DNA of 64,000 nucleotides. Origin: Cyprinodon diabolis (taxonomy: Eukaryota; Chordata; Actinopteri; Cyprinodontiformes; Cyprinodontidae). A program made the translations under genes and the position numbers. Positions 46,801-57,700 of the stretch are shown piece after piece (positions within the stretch are counted from its first letter, which is position 1; each line of letters begins with the position of its first letter). The stretch covers positions 37,800,235-37,864,234 of the forward strand of contig CM060066.1 of the NCBI GenBank assembly GCA_030533445.1, in the 5' to 3' direction. The notes below the pieces were generated by a model. It was not told where the DNA came from. It was given only the letters and a program-made list of their open reading frames with translations, and searched no databases.

Positions 46801-47116
46801 TTGTTTATGCCTGTATGATTTATTTTACTATGTGGACTCCACAAAATACAAACTTTTACACCAACATTGAAAAGATGATTAAATCATATATTTTTTTTAT
46901 AACATCTGTATGTAACTTGGTGGAATATTAAGCTGCCTTTAGACAATTAATAAGCATGGTTTCCTTTTCAGGCTCCTGCGTTTGGTAATGCACATCCTGT
47001 CTCTGCAGAAGGTGAGCAAAGTATAACTTTGTTTTATTTATTAAACTCATTAAATTTCTGATTTCATCCTAAATCTCTCTGTATCTCCGACAGTGGACAA
47101 GTGGCATTTCGTATGA
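34887..47116 (+). CDS. PPA2: PPA2, mitochondrial inorganic pyrophosphatase
   Basis: Hydrolyses pyrophosphate to two phosphates with Mg2+ in the mitochondrial matrix. Coding exons: 34887-35082, 39249-39313, 39391-39432, 39513-39566, 40554-40673, 40933-41019, 41130-41256, 44221-44348, 44434-44519, 44607-44676, 46972-47011, 47094-47116. The phases close to 1038 nt, 345 aa (human PPA2 is 334). Residues 1-50 ([14 protein letters not shown]...) are Arg/Ser-rich without acids, as in a mitochondrial presequence. The family-I active-site signature [11 protein letters not shown] has Asp176, Asp178 and Asp181, matching yeast Asp115, Asp117 and Asp120. IDEGEMDWK supplies the next acidic pair, and [10 protein letters not shown] follows. 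The presequence and the neighbours favour PPA2 over cytosolic PPA1. A Cys encoded across the exon 7/8 junction (KLNCIEDV) replaces an Asp found in relatives; it is not a metal ligand. An AATAAA lies near 47462. Confidence 0.97.
35121..36256. mobile_element. hAT element with perfect 8-bp target duplication in PPA2 intron 1
   Basis: The left end CAGTGATGGGACTAACGGCG and the right end (inverted CAGTGTTGGGCACGTTAC) are hAT-type termini. GCCATGAG flanks both sides exactly (35113-35120 and 36257-36264). Subterminal GTAACTAGTAACT repeats occupy the right 150 bases. The interior is GC-richer than its surroundings (about 35500-35660), contains short GGAT/GATA runs, and encodes no recognisable transposase. 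Confidence 0.85.
36592..37403. mobile_element. hAT element of the CAGRGGCGTTGCCAG type
   Basis: The left end CAGAGGCGTTGCCAG followed by GGGGTGGCCAGCC and the inverted right end (CAGGAGCAGAGCTAGATGGG) match the common fish hAT terminus CAGGGGCGTCGCCAG. The flanks CATTTAAA (36584-36591) and AATTTAAA (37404-37411) agree at seven of eight. It hosts a nested retroposon at 36959-37072. Confidence 0.75.
36959..37072 (+). mobile_element. short retroposon (LINE 3'-tail type), copy B, nested in hAT
   Basis: Contains CCTGTCCAGGGTGTACCCCG and CTCTCGCCC and ends in ATGGATGGATGG, like copy A. ATGATTAAAGTA is duplicated exactly at 36947-36958 and 37073-37084. Confidence 0.75.
37575..37608. repeat. 34-bp perfect palindrome in PPA2 intron 1
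   Basis: Half-site GCTCTATATCCCCCTCT followed immediately by its exact reverse complement, with no spacer. Confidence 0.9.
37609..38535 (+). other. PPA2 intron 1, unassigned part
   Basis: AT-rich intron with no exon or bounded element recognised. Confidence 0.5.
38536..39055. mobile_element. MITE with TTAA target site
   Basis: The terminal repeats AGCTACAGTGTGTAA and the inverse TTACACACTGTAGCT are perfect, and TTAA flanks each end (38536-38539 and 39052-39055). That target site is typical of piggyBac-type mobilisation. An adjoining subterminal CTAGATGTCGCTAAAAGT is a familiar fish MITE motif. The right end lies 193 bases before PPA2 exon 2. Confidence 0.75.
41386..42363. mobile_element. 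MITE-like element in PPA2 intron 7
   Basis: GATCAGAACACACCA at the left and TGGTGTGTTCTGACC at the right form a 15-bp inverted terminal repeat with one mismatch. No clear target duplication and no coding capacity. Confidence 0.5.
42540..42960 (-). mobile_element. Tc1/mariner-type transposase relic, copy B
   Basis: Read on minus, 42640-42730 gives [20 protein letters not shown] with stop codons on both sides. This is the segment after the PIENLW motif in the same transposase family as 27940-28300. In intron 7 of PPA2. Confidence 0.6.
42961..44220 (+). other. PPA2 intron 7, distal part with CpG-rich block and (ATT)n
   Basis: About 42990-43330 is GC-rich and CpG-rich compared with the flanks, and looks like transposon interior. 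A GTAAAGTGCGTTACAAATAAA tail with (ATT)n at 43420-43440 resembles a retroposon 3' end. No exon seen. Confidence 0.4.
45150..46476 (+). pseudogene. decayed LINE reverse-transcriptase fragment in PPA2 intron 10
   Basis: Scattered frames translate to pieces of a common fish non-LTR retrotransposon. These include [12 protein letters not shown] (about 45168), [15 protein letters not shown] (about 45380), [17 protein letters not shown], and near the end [12 protein letters not shown] and [16 protein letters not shown] (46279-46475). The order matches the reverse-transcriptase and C-terminal parts of the family. Stops and frameshifts are many, so it is inactive. Confidence 0.7.
46650..46800 (+). mobile_element. 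small Tc1-like transposase C-terminal relic
   Basis: [20 protein letters not shown] (from about 46661) resembles the PDLNPIENLW region of Tc1-type transposases, then a stop follows. Just before it, TATGGAATTAAG and its inverse form a 12-bp hairpin (46647-46678). Confidence 0.45.
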
Positions 47117-47461
47117 CCTCCTTAATTTATCGTGGGAAACATCGGAAAGTCTTGGTTGAAATTAAGTAATCCTGCCGCTAATTATGCAAACAGGTGGATA
47201 TATTTTTTTTATACATTTCAGCAGCGGAATAATGTGACAAATTCATTTAAGATTATCAAAAGGGAACATATGGTCCAACAAAGACACTCATGTTTCAGAG
47301 CCAAATGATTTTTATATTTTAAGCAGTACACTAAGTTGGTTATGCACTTGATTGTTTTGATTTAATGTATGCTTTGATCTGACAACAATCAACAGATATT
47401 GGGTTTCTTTTTCAGCTACAGACATTGTGTATACAGTAAAACACATTTCTAATTTTGGATA

Positions 47462-47471
47462 AATAAATAAA
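47462..47471 (+). terminator. PPA2 polyadenylation signal region
   Basis: Two overlapping AATAAA hexamers about 350 bases after the PPA2 stop codon. Position and motif only. Confidence 0.5.
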
Positions 47472-47599
47472 AAATGTCTAAACCTGACCTCTGTGTACTT
47501 CTGTTAAAATTGGCCTTGATTATGTGTGTGTGGGGAATTAATCCAGTTCTTTTAAATAAATATGTTTTATTAAAAAAAAAAGAAACACCCACATGTCCG

Positions 47600-50500
47600 C
47601 AACATCAGGAATGATACAATTAACAGCTTTCAAATAAACTGCATCCAGTACATTACAATACTTACAGTATTAACAAGCCAACCTTATTTCATTTTTTAGC
47701 ATACCAAACTTAACAAGAACTTAAAGCACTTTTTTTTTCTTTTTCTTTTTTTAGCGTCTAAATGCAAAAAGACCAAGAATGTACAAACTGCTGTTTTAAC
47801 CTGTCTGAGTTCAGCACATGAAATGAACAGGTTAAGTCAGGAAAGTCATTCAAGTAAAGTTGACTCACTCAGAAACACTCTGAAGCATCTTCAAGTATGG
47901 CTATGCTTTAAACCCGCTTCTGGTGCCTCGGCTTTCTCCTCGACAACCTGCTACTGTAGCTGGGTCCTGTACAAGGATAATCAATGTTTCTATTTTTATT
48001 TATTTTACTTAAATTGAATGATTTTATTAAACAAAACAATTGAAAACTAGAGCATCTAAACAACTGAGCTATACTTATTCTATGACTGTAAACACTGCTG
48101 TTAAAGTATTTACAAAAAAAAAACAACTTCCTGGGAAATCCATTATTTTATTCACCTGGAAAGGCCCCAGTTTATTTATTTTTTTATTTTATTTTAAAGT
48201 TCATATAAGATGAGCCATGGGTCAGTTTACAGAACAAAAAGAGCCTTACATGAATCTCAATGAGTTGTACTCCTGCAATACAAATTCTTGCTATGTACAA
48301 TGTAACATAATTTATTTTTTTTCAAACATGTACAATTTGTTTAAATAAAAAATTTCATTTTTTTTTAACTACATACTTCTTTTCCTGAAAAGTAAATGAA
48401 GTGCTTAAAAAGAAATCAATACAAAAAAAATGGGGAGAGTTTTAGCTAAAACACGACCGATCTTCAATTAAGTTGAAGAAATAATTAAGGGGTTAAATTA
48501 ACAACCATGCAGGAGCTTTAATCACTGCTCAGGTTTTGCTTGAGAGCAAAAGCAAACATGTTTTAATTACGTCAATATTCCCTTTTGTCAATTCAGTGCA
48601 TATATGTTAATTTAGAAAACCTTTAGCACGATATGCTTTTTCTTTTAAATTTGTGTAAAGTCTATTACACACAAAAAAAAACAGGATTCAAGATGCTGTA
48701 GAGTCCCCTACTGTTAAAAAAGGCTTGATGCTGCTCAAATAATTACTTAAAATGTCCCTGATTTGCAGTAATGTTAAGCTTCGGCTAATACTTTAAAAAC
48801 ATACTGAAAGTAGAAACTATGGAGCTTTGTTTTGCCTTTTTGTCTCCACATAGTGTGAACAGTAGCCCACAAATGATGAAAGATATGTCATAATCCTATT
48901 GCCAAGCTAGTTTTGAGGTATATGACAGGTTTATACTGTACATTATTTAAAAGCCTCCTCATTACGTCCAAAAATTTCACATTGTACATTTCTACCAGTT
49001 CGAATAGCACCTTGTTGAACCTAAAGAAACACAATGACGCTCAGCACAATTTACAACATATATCTAAAAAGAAAAAGAAAAAAATCCAACATGGGTAATT
49101 AATTTACTGTACAAATTTCACCTTTTAATCTTAGTTCTATCACAGCAGCAAGCCAGCTGCACTCTGACACTGAGCCTACCCTGTTTGTGTTCCTCAGTGT
49201 ATTATAAAAAGCACATTTACTGAGCACCACACACATAAAAACTACAATATTCACAAACCAGGATGTTCGGTGAACCTACAGTAAGGAACAATTATTAAAA
49301 AAACGCTCACAATGAACAACAAAATAAACCTGCTAAAATCTAAAAATTCTTTTTTTTTGTTTAAAATGCATCACATGAATGGTTAAGTTATACAGTATGT
49401 GACATCAGAGTGATAAAAGCACCAATAGGATGACCTGTTCAACATTTCGCTACAGATGCATCTCTGTGAATTCAAATATCGTTGGAAAATCAAATTAATT
49501 TCAATTATTCAAGATGTGAAACCCCTATAGAATAAATCAAAAGGCGATATAGCTCAAGCATTTTTTTTTGTTCATGAAATATAAAATTATTAGAGATGAC
49601 AAACATTAAAAAATAAAATTCACCCTCTTGAGACCAATAAAACGAGATTGTTTAAAGAACTATAGGATATAATCTGGTGTACACATCATGGTGTAAAATA
49701 GTGACAGCAGCTTATTACCTCCAGGTATGATGGATTTTGGGTTTAGTTACTGTAAAAACAAAATTAACATTAAAACCTAATGCTGATATTTTACTAAATA
49801 AAACCTATTTGAAAAATAATTTTTGTGTCGTTTGGCCATATACTGGCTATAACTGTATCAATGCATATATGAAAAGCCTCACTAACCCAAATGTTTATCT
49901 AAAGATAAAACTTTATGCAGATTGCATAAGCCTACTAATAAACCTCATTGCAATTCATTTTTAGGGTTTTACCAGAATCAAACCTAAGAGTAAATAATTT
50001 AAAATAAGATTTTAAATTACATAACTGACCCATCTCTAACTTGCACGGTTCCCGAAGTATTTTATCTAAGATTTTTGATGTAAAGTTTAGTGGAAGAAAT
50101 AGTACAGTATAAAAACAGATGCTCGTTTCATAACAAGGACAAATGCGTCCTTCAGAATCCGTGTATCTGCAGTAAAAAGTTTTGGTGAGCCTAGTTACAT
50201 GCACACAGTAACTGGATTGTCCTCTAATCTCTGACTTGATGGTGTAAAAGTTGAAATGCAATGAGAGAAATCATAGTTTTATACGTTGATTGTTCCCCAG
50301 TTTCCTCAAGCATGTCTAAAAAAAAAAAAAAAAAAAGACCTTTCGTTGTGGCTTTGGGAGCAGAAAAAGAATGTTCTATGTAATACTATGTAATATGGCA
50401 TTCATCAGACCATACTTCACAAGTAAACATGAGCAGCAGTGATTTGGGAGCCATGTTATCTTCAGCTCAGCCATCAGCACTCTTCTCTGACAAGCTTTAT

Positions 50501-51771
50501 AGAGATGCTATTTTCTACACAGCCAAATGTACCAATACCTATTGTAATGAAGGTTGTGATAAAATCAAACAACCATACAGAATTTAATGAATCCCCAAAC
50601 AAACCACTTTTAATAAGCCCCAGATTTGGGTGTAAAATGATATATTGTTTTTCATGTAGATTTAAGAGACTGAGCATCATTAGCTGTGAACTTTGATCAT
50701 TGAAACTAACAGAACTAACAGAACACTTGGGCTTTGTCTGAATTATTCCAATAATAGCCCCTAGCTCTCATTCCTTCACCTTTTTTTTTTTTTTGGTTAA
50801 CAGTAAGAACTCTATCATGGTTAGGAAAGGCAGTATGGCCCGGGGTGCAGAATCTGGACAGACTTCCGCCTTATGTACATCATTACGCAGCTGAAATACA
50901 CAAGAATGATTCCCATCAGATATGCGAGTCTAGCCTTCCAAAAAGAACTACAAAAAATACAAGTTACAGTTAACGAGTGAATAAAGCTCTCTTTTACACA
51001 AACCAAAAGACGAGAGGAAATAATGTTTTCAACATGGGCTCCCTATGCTAAAGGAACTATGATGTAGCATTCAGCTTCTTTTTCCTATGTTCTTCCTTAC
51101 TGACAGCATTTATTAAGTTACAGTTGAACCACTTTGATGGCACCCTACTTTAAGTTACGGATCAATTAAAATAGGCTTCCCTTAATTGCATTGAAACGCA
51201 AAATTGATCAAATTTTCCATGATATTCTCATTTACAGAGTTGCACCTGTATACATATTTTTATAGAGCATATCCAGGGTATCTTTCTATGTACTGATGTC
51301 TGAAACATTAGATTCAAATGATAAAAAAAAAAGTGCTCCAAGAAACACAGACTTCCTAGAAATGAATGAGATGTTCGTGGGGATCTCTTGTAGAGTGCAT
51401 TCTGGTTTTAGTGTGAAGGCATCTGAATAAAAAAAGTGGTGATTAGTAGACTTATCAGCACCTGGAGTTCTGGACTTTACAAAGTCAGTGTTTTATGCAA
51501 AGATTAGAAACTTTTTAAGAAAAATAAAGCCAGCATAAATGAAACTTTGTTTCCAGCAGAAAAGAGATCCTTGTGTGTTAGACTTGAAGCACCACAGATT
51601 TTTCAGGTATATTGCAAGAGTTACCACGTCCTCCCAAGGATCACCTAGTAAAGCTTGGTTTTGTAAGAAGTGAGAAAAACAGTGTGTTTTTATTCATCAC
51701 AAGGCTTCCGTTAGTGATTTGATCCGTGTGAATTGTGTTTTAGCACCTTCAACTTCCCTGGACGTTGTCTT
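47600..51771 (-). other. probable TET2 3'UTR and PPA2-TET2 intergenic spacer
   Basis: About 4 kb downstream of the TET2 stop holds no protein-like frame, no intron signals I trust, and no bounded transposon, unlike the rest of the window. TET2 genes usually have a long 3'UTR, so much of this is probably UTR. The 3' end cannot be placed because TTTATT (AATAAA on minus) recurs many times. An A18 run is at about 50320-50337. Confidence 0.45.
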
Positions 51772-54700
51772 CTACACAAACTGACTGTAAGGTCCTGTGA
51801 CCTTGGTAAATGCATATGGAGTAGTCATTACGTGAGTATTGGTTGTGAATGATGATGACGATCCTTCCATTAGTGCCTTTATGAAGCGTTTGTATGGAGG
51901 TTCCCCAGTGGTCTCTGAAGACTCTAGATGCTCCCGCTTCCCGCCCTTCTTGCTGCTCTTGCTTGGAGTTCCTTCCCCGCCGTTCCTCTCAGCCTCCTCC
52001 TCCTTCTCTCGAGCCTTTTCTGCCATCTTAGCTTCCCACATCGCCAGCCCATGCTTTGCCTCATTCAGGTTCTTGTGCTGGTAGAAAACCAAGGAGATCC
52101 GCGTTGGGTGGTTACGATCAGGATTTTTGAGCGGCGTTGTGGCGTGCAGCTCCCGCTTCGCACACTCGATGAGGACAGAGCCATGACTGGGAGCTACGGC
52201 CACACCACCAATCTCTGGATCCAAAAAGTTGTGCTCGTTGTCCGACCACATCTCTGGTTTTTTGGGTGTTGTGGGTGTCTGCGGCATTCCGGGCTCCTGC
52301 TTGATGTGTGCTTCGCCATTTAAACAGCCACCACTGAGCTGAGCTGGAAGCACTTGTGGGTTAGGCATGCCCATCTCTGTCTGCATTTGCATACGGAAGG
52401 AATCCTGGCCTGGGATGTGTGGGCTCTGAGGGAGGTATGGATTTGGGTATTCTCCAAATGGCTTTCCTTTCCCTACAGCAAGTGCATAATCCACGGCACC
52501 ATTAACAGAGGCAGCTACTGATAGCGGGTCAAATCGGCCATCTGAGGTTCTGCTATGGCCAAAAGGACCGTAATGTCTCATGGGTTGAGGGTGTTGCATG
52601 GCGCTGTAACCATTGACCTGGAAGCCTGGCTGACCGTACCTCGCTGGATAATTGAGCTCAAAGCGTTGCTGTGCACCACACTGCTGCTCAGGGAAAATGG
52701 CTGGCTGTTGTTGGCGATAGAATGGATGGAAACCCTCGACAGGCATTCCTCCATTACATTGGGGACCTGGCTGTAGGCGATTAGGCCCATTCATGTAAGA
52801 GTTTGGAAATGAAGGAGGGTAAGGCATGGCTGGGGTTGACGGCTGAGGGGAGTACATGCTCCTGGGCTTTGGAGAACCTGGAAAAGATCCTGGACTGTTG
52901 GGGAACCTTTGGAGAGCTGTATTAGGCGAGGCAGGGTAAGGGGGGAACACACCCTGGTGTGGCTGCTGAATTTGCTGAGGCATGGCACCGAGGGAATATG
53001 ATGGGTGACCTGACTGAAGCGGGGCTCCGACAGCACCTAAAAAACAAGACCAGAAAAAGATTTTTGAAAACTACTTTACAGTGGGGAAATAAATCTGTTT
53101 CATATTATTTTTTTTTAGTTCTTATAACTACTCCTGTTTTTTTTGTTTTATTGCAACAAGATATTAATGTTTGAAATCCATAGCTAGAGTAAATAGCAAA
53201 GAGCAGTTTAAAATGTTAATTCTTAATATAACTGAATAAATCTGGTCCTATGTTAAGAAGGAATAAGAAGTCTTTTAAACAAGTAGGTAGTTGGTCCCAC
53301 TAATCATTACATAATTGTTTTAACTCAGAAGAGCATTAATGATCTCTTGAGGTGCCACAGCATTATTTAAGTGGGCCTTTGACTAAGCCACTTCATAAAC
53401 CTTTTATTTTTTGTTTTGCTATTGATCACTGTCATACTGATTTTTAAAGTAATGTCAGTATTGAGAATATTTCTCCAAACATTTAAGAAGATGAACTAAA
53501 TGTTTTTGCAAATTTGGCAGAGACCCCGAGCGAAAGCAGCAGGGTTATAGATGCACCCCTATGCTAATGGTTGAGGTCTAGATTCACGCTTGAAATAGTT
53601 TTGTTTGGCCGGACCGTTCTAGGAAATTTAACCAAAATTCCATGTTATTTTCACCTTTGGGAATTCCTCTAGGGTTTGATGGAGATTTAAAGTCTTTGAA
53701 ATCTTGTACCAATTCTCAGACAGACATCAATGACTTTTGTTTGTTTTCATTTAACCTTTTGAAGTATTTAAGGTTAATTTACGTGTTTTAAGTGCTTTTT
53801 TTGTTGTTTTGTTTTTTTAAACCAGGCCAAATAGTAATCAGACCTCAACTTGAGTTTCAAAACATACGGTTAAATGTAAATAGCTCATTTTCTTTTAGAA
53901 ATATAAGCCATAAAATAATTTTAAATTTGCATATAAATCTTTATCTTTATTCATATATTTATCTGAAGCCCATATTGCTACTGAACGCATCACTCCGAAA
54001 TTATCTGACTTAAAGAGAAAAAGGGAACAGAACAGATACGTGTTGGAGGCTCCCTGACAGGGACATGAGAAGCTGGCTTCAGTTGTATAAGGCTTAAAGA
54101 AAATCATTGTTTAGGGTAAAAGGTTGAACTACTTGTCATCTTTCAGATTTTCCTTTGATCTCAGTACTCCAACCTGTCAATTTTCTATCAACAGTCATTA
54201 TAAGGCTCTGATTGTGTTAAATGTATATATATATATACATATGTATAACTTACAAAATGTTTAAAAGGCACATCATTTATCATGCTGGAACATTGGTCTA
54301 AAGCCTCCATACTCGGTCCATACATTGCCTTCATATTCTACTTGATACTTTTACTGTGTCTTCTTTTGATAACGTTCTCTGATCAGTTCCCATTGGTCAC
54401 ATTATGTTTCAGATTACTGGCCACTGGATTGGCCCTTTTTCCTTCAAAATACTGGTTATTTTGAAAGGGTAGAAGGGGAGTCCTTCCACACTGACCAAAC
54501 TTGCTTTGGACTGGTGAAAATGTCCTTATCCTGTTGGATTAAATTATAACAATTATAAGTACCTGTAAATGGAGCGCTCTGACCAGTACTCTCATAAGTG
54601 CTGGCCTTTGATTTGGCCAGAAGGGCCTTTTCAGCTTTATCATTGGAGCTTTCCAACGTGGCATTCTTGTTGGCGGCTGCCTTTTTCGCTTCCAGCTTCT

Positions 54701-57700
54701 TCTGCCGACAAGACTTGGCAGGCTCAGCCAGCATGCGCACCTGGCGACGGAAGGCACTGAGGACTTGAATGGCCCCTGATTTCATTTTTTCCTGCTGGCC
54801 CTCCTCACTGCCGAACTCATCCGTGTTAGAAGCCTTATAAAGAGGCAAGACATGAAGCTGCTCATCATCTGGTATCTTTCCAATCTCTCGATTATCCTCC
54901 CTCGTTAAGGTACACACCTAGGGAAACAAAAAGGCACATGCCAGAAAGGATTTAATGCAGCTAGACTACTTATTTCTGATACATTTTATTTAAAAACTTT
55001 TCTAGATCTTTTTGGTACAAATCAACATTAAATTCAAAGTCTTCTGTTGTCACAGACAGGATGATGATCGGTAAGTCACCCTGGCTTTGATTAAAAGCGG
55101 ACAAAGGCTTAACATATATATTTGCAAGCGCAAAGCACAGCTAGCTATAGCCTTAACTAATCTCAGCATTAAGTCTATAGTGTAATTAATACAGAAAATT
55201 TAAGATTTGCTTGCAGTTACCTTCATACAGATGGACACGCAGTCCCGTAGATATCCAATTAAAAGACTATATTTTAAAAGACTCCTTTCAAGTTTTGGGA
55301 ACAATAAAAGCTGCATTTAACCCACTAAACACCCATAACTTTGTTTTAGTTTTTGCAATGATTTATCACAAAGTACCAACTGTTTCAATTGGAGACAAAT
55401 TGCAGTCAGTGATTGGTCAGTTGCTGACCAGCCCCATTGAGGGAATTCCCATTAAGGTTTGTGGTGATAACAAAAACGATTGAAGGGGTGTGAATACTTT
55501 AACAGGAAACAGATAAAGATGTGTCTTAGGTTCTGTTTACCACAGTGCTTCCACCCGGCATATTGTGGAGGTCTCTGTGAGCGTGGGCACAAAAATCCAA
55601 ACATGCAGTAACTCCGGAGAAGGGCCGACCCTCCTTCAGCCCCAAACGACAATCTGGAGCCCTGTGCTCATGTTCAACCTAAAGACAGGAAAAAAAAAAA
55701 AGATTTCTGAAAAATCCCTTCATTTTACAAAATCTCCATTAACAATGCTTGTTAATCGACTGAATGACTGGGATCATTACTTTGAAAATTATAGTCTTAA
55801 ATAAAAACAATCCTGGAAACTCTTGATTTAATCTGAGAATTAAATATAATATGTTCAGCATCATCGTAGATAGGAAGTTATTGATGTTTTGAGGTTTCTT
55901 GAGGCTGGCATATACTTACCTGGTTTCCATAGGCCTCAGGTGCCATCGTTTTATACAGGGGAGCCAGCAATGTTGCCAGATTTTGAAAATTCTTCTCAAG
56001 GTTTTCTTCCTAGAAACAGGCAGTTTACCATCAATCTAAAACCCGCTGCATTTGGCTGGTAGTAATCATGACTGGCAGTGTAATTTGCATCAACTACCTC
56101 TCTGACGTCATCTCCTAGGAGCTTAAACTTCCTTGGGATTTTGCTCCGGGCAAACTTGCAGCCATTATAGTACATGCTCCAAGAGCAACCAAAAGAGAAG
56201 GACGCACCACTGGCTTCAGGGTTAAAGCCCTGGCATGCACAGGTCCTCCTGAGAGCGTAAAGGGAACACATGTCTGTGTTAAAGAAGCTGGTGAAAGTCA
56301 AGAAAACAACAAAACGATGGGAGTACATCTTGAGCAAGCTCTATTTGTGGTATTTATGTTTTACAGGCTTTTTTAGCAACCAAAAAGTGAGTGGTGGTTT
56401 ATTATTTTTTTCATTGAAAAAGCTAAAAATGCCATAGATCAGAATATCCCATAACATTCAATAAACATATTTCGCCCAGCTAAACCAGTCTGTGGACTTT
56501 AAGCTCATCCTCCTGATGATCCCCCATAGCTTCTTTGTGGGCTGACTTCCTCAGCTGACTTTTGCTGACGGTTAACACAAATGATTTGGCTCCACAAATC
56601 ATCTCTGCCTGTGAAATCCTCACATTGGAACTCAAGAAACATGGATTCTGCATCTCGTCTCTCTTCCTACACTCTGGGACCTTGACTTGAAAAGAAAAGG
56701 CTTGCTGATCTATGGAACATTGCCCAACAAACCAGTTTCTTAGGTAAAGTATTAATGATGATGAAATACAGTATTTGCAGCCCATGTTGTGGATGCCGTT
56801 GTGAGCAGCTTCAGTCCACCTGTTTTTAAAACTCCCAGCCTCTAATCACAATCCTCTCAAGTTGTAAATATCCCTGCATCTTTTTGCACCCAGCTTATTG
56901 ACATTTGACCTTTTGTAGAGGATGTGTGACTCATGGACAGCGGTCAGTAGTCTGCCAAATAAAAATAATGTAGTGCATAACATATCAGCATTAAAAGTCA
57001 TTGTTCTTATCGATTATTGTCCCTACTTGAGAAACTTCATTTTCTAGATGTAAGCAGAAGCATACATAAATGCTTCAAATATACCCCTCTTTTTACAGTC
57101 TATAAATATCAGTTTTCCTTTTAACATATATATTTTTTAAACTACAACAATTTAACGGTAAGGCAGTTCTGGGAACAAACTGTAACTTACTCCTCGTTAA
57201 AAGCACAGCGTCTCTGTGTGTGAGCTCCGTGTTTCATTAAAGTTTCACGCAGCTCGAGGTAGAGGTGGTCAGCCAAACTGGGCTGGATGCCCTCCCACAC
57301 CAGGATTACAATTATAATGCAGGCAGTGTCGCATCTGTGACCGGTACGTTCACGGACCAGAACCAGTACCTTTTCCTCTACACTGGATCGTCGAATCACC
57401 TGAAACAGAACAACCACACGGGGGATTATAGTACTACTGTGATATTAAATTACTTTAGGGCAGCTGATTTCTCACAGTGTAAATAACATCCAAGAAATAT
57501 AAAAACTGTTCTGACCCATTTTGCTATTGGGCATCCTTGTGTACTTTTCCCCTCCTTGCCGGTGTAAATGACTTTCTCGATCCTGATGGCTGGGCCAGCG
57601 AGACCAGACCTTCAAAACACAATTGAGACATAAATATACAAACAAACAGAAGTTTTAAAATACTGAGCTTTTCTTTAACTTTCACCTTTTCTCCATCAAC

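Noticed and set aside
51928..52323. 131-codon ORF on + opposite the last TET2 exon
   Set aside because: Antisense shadow of conserved TET2 catalytic sequence; leucine-rich only because of codon complement.
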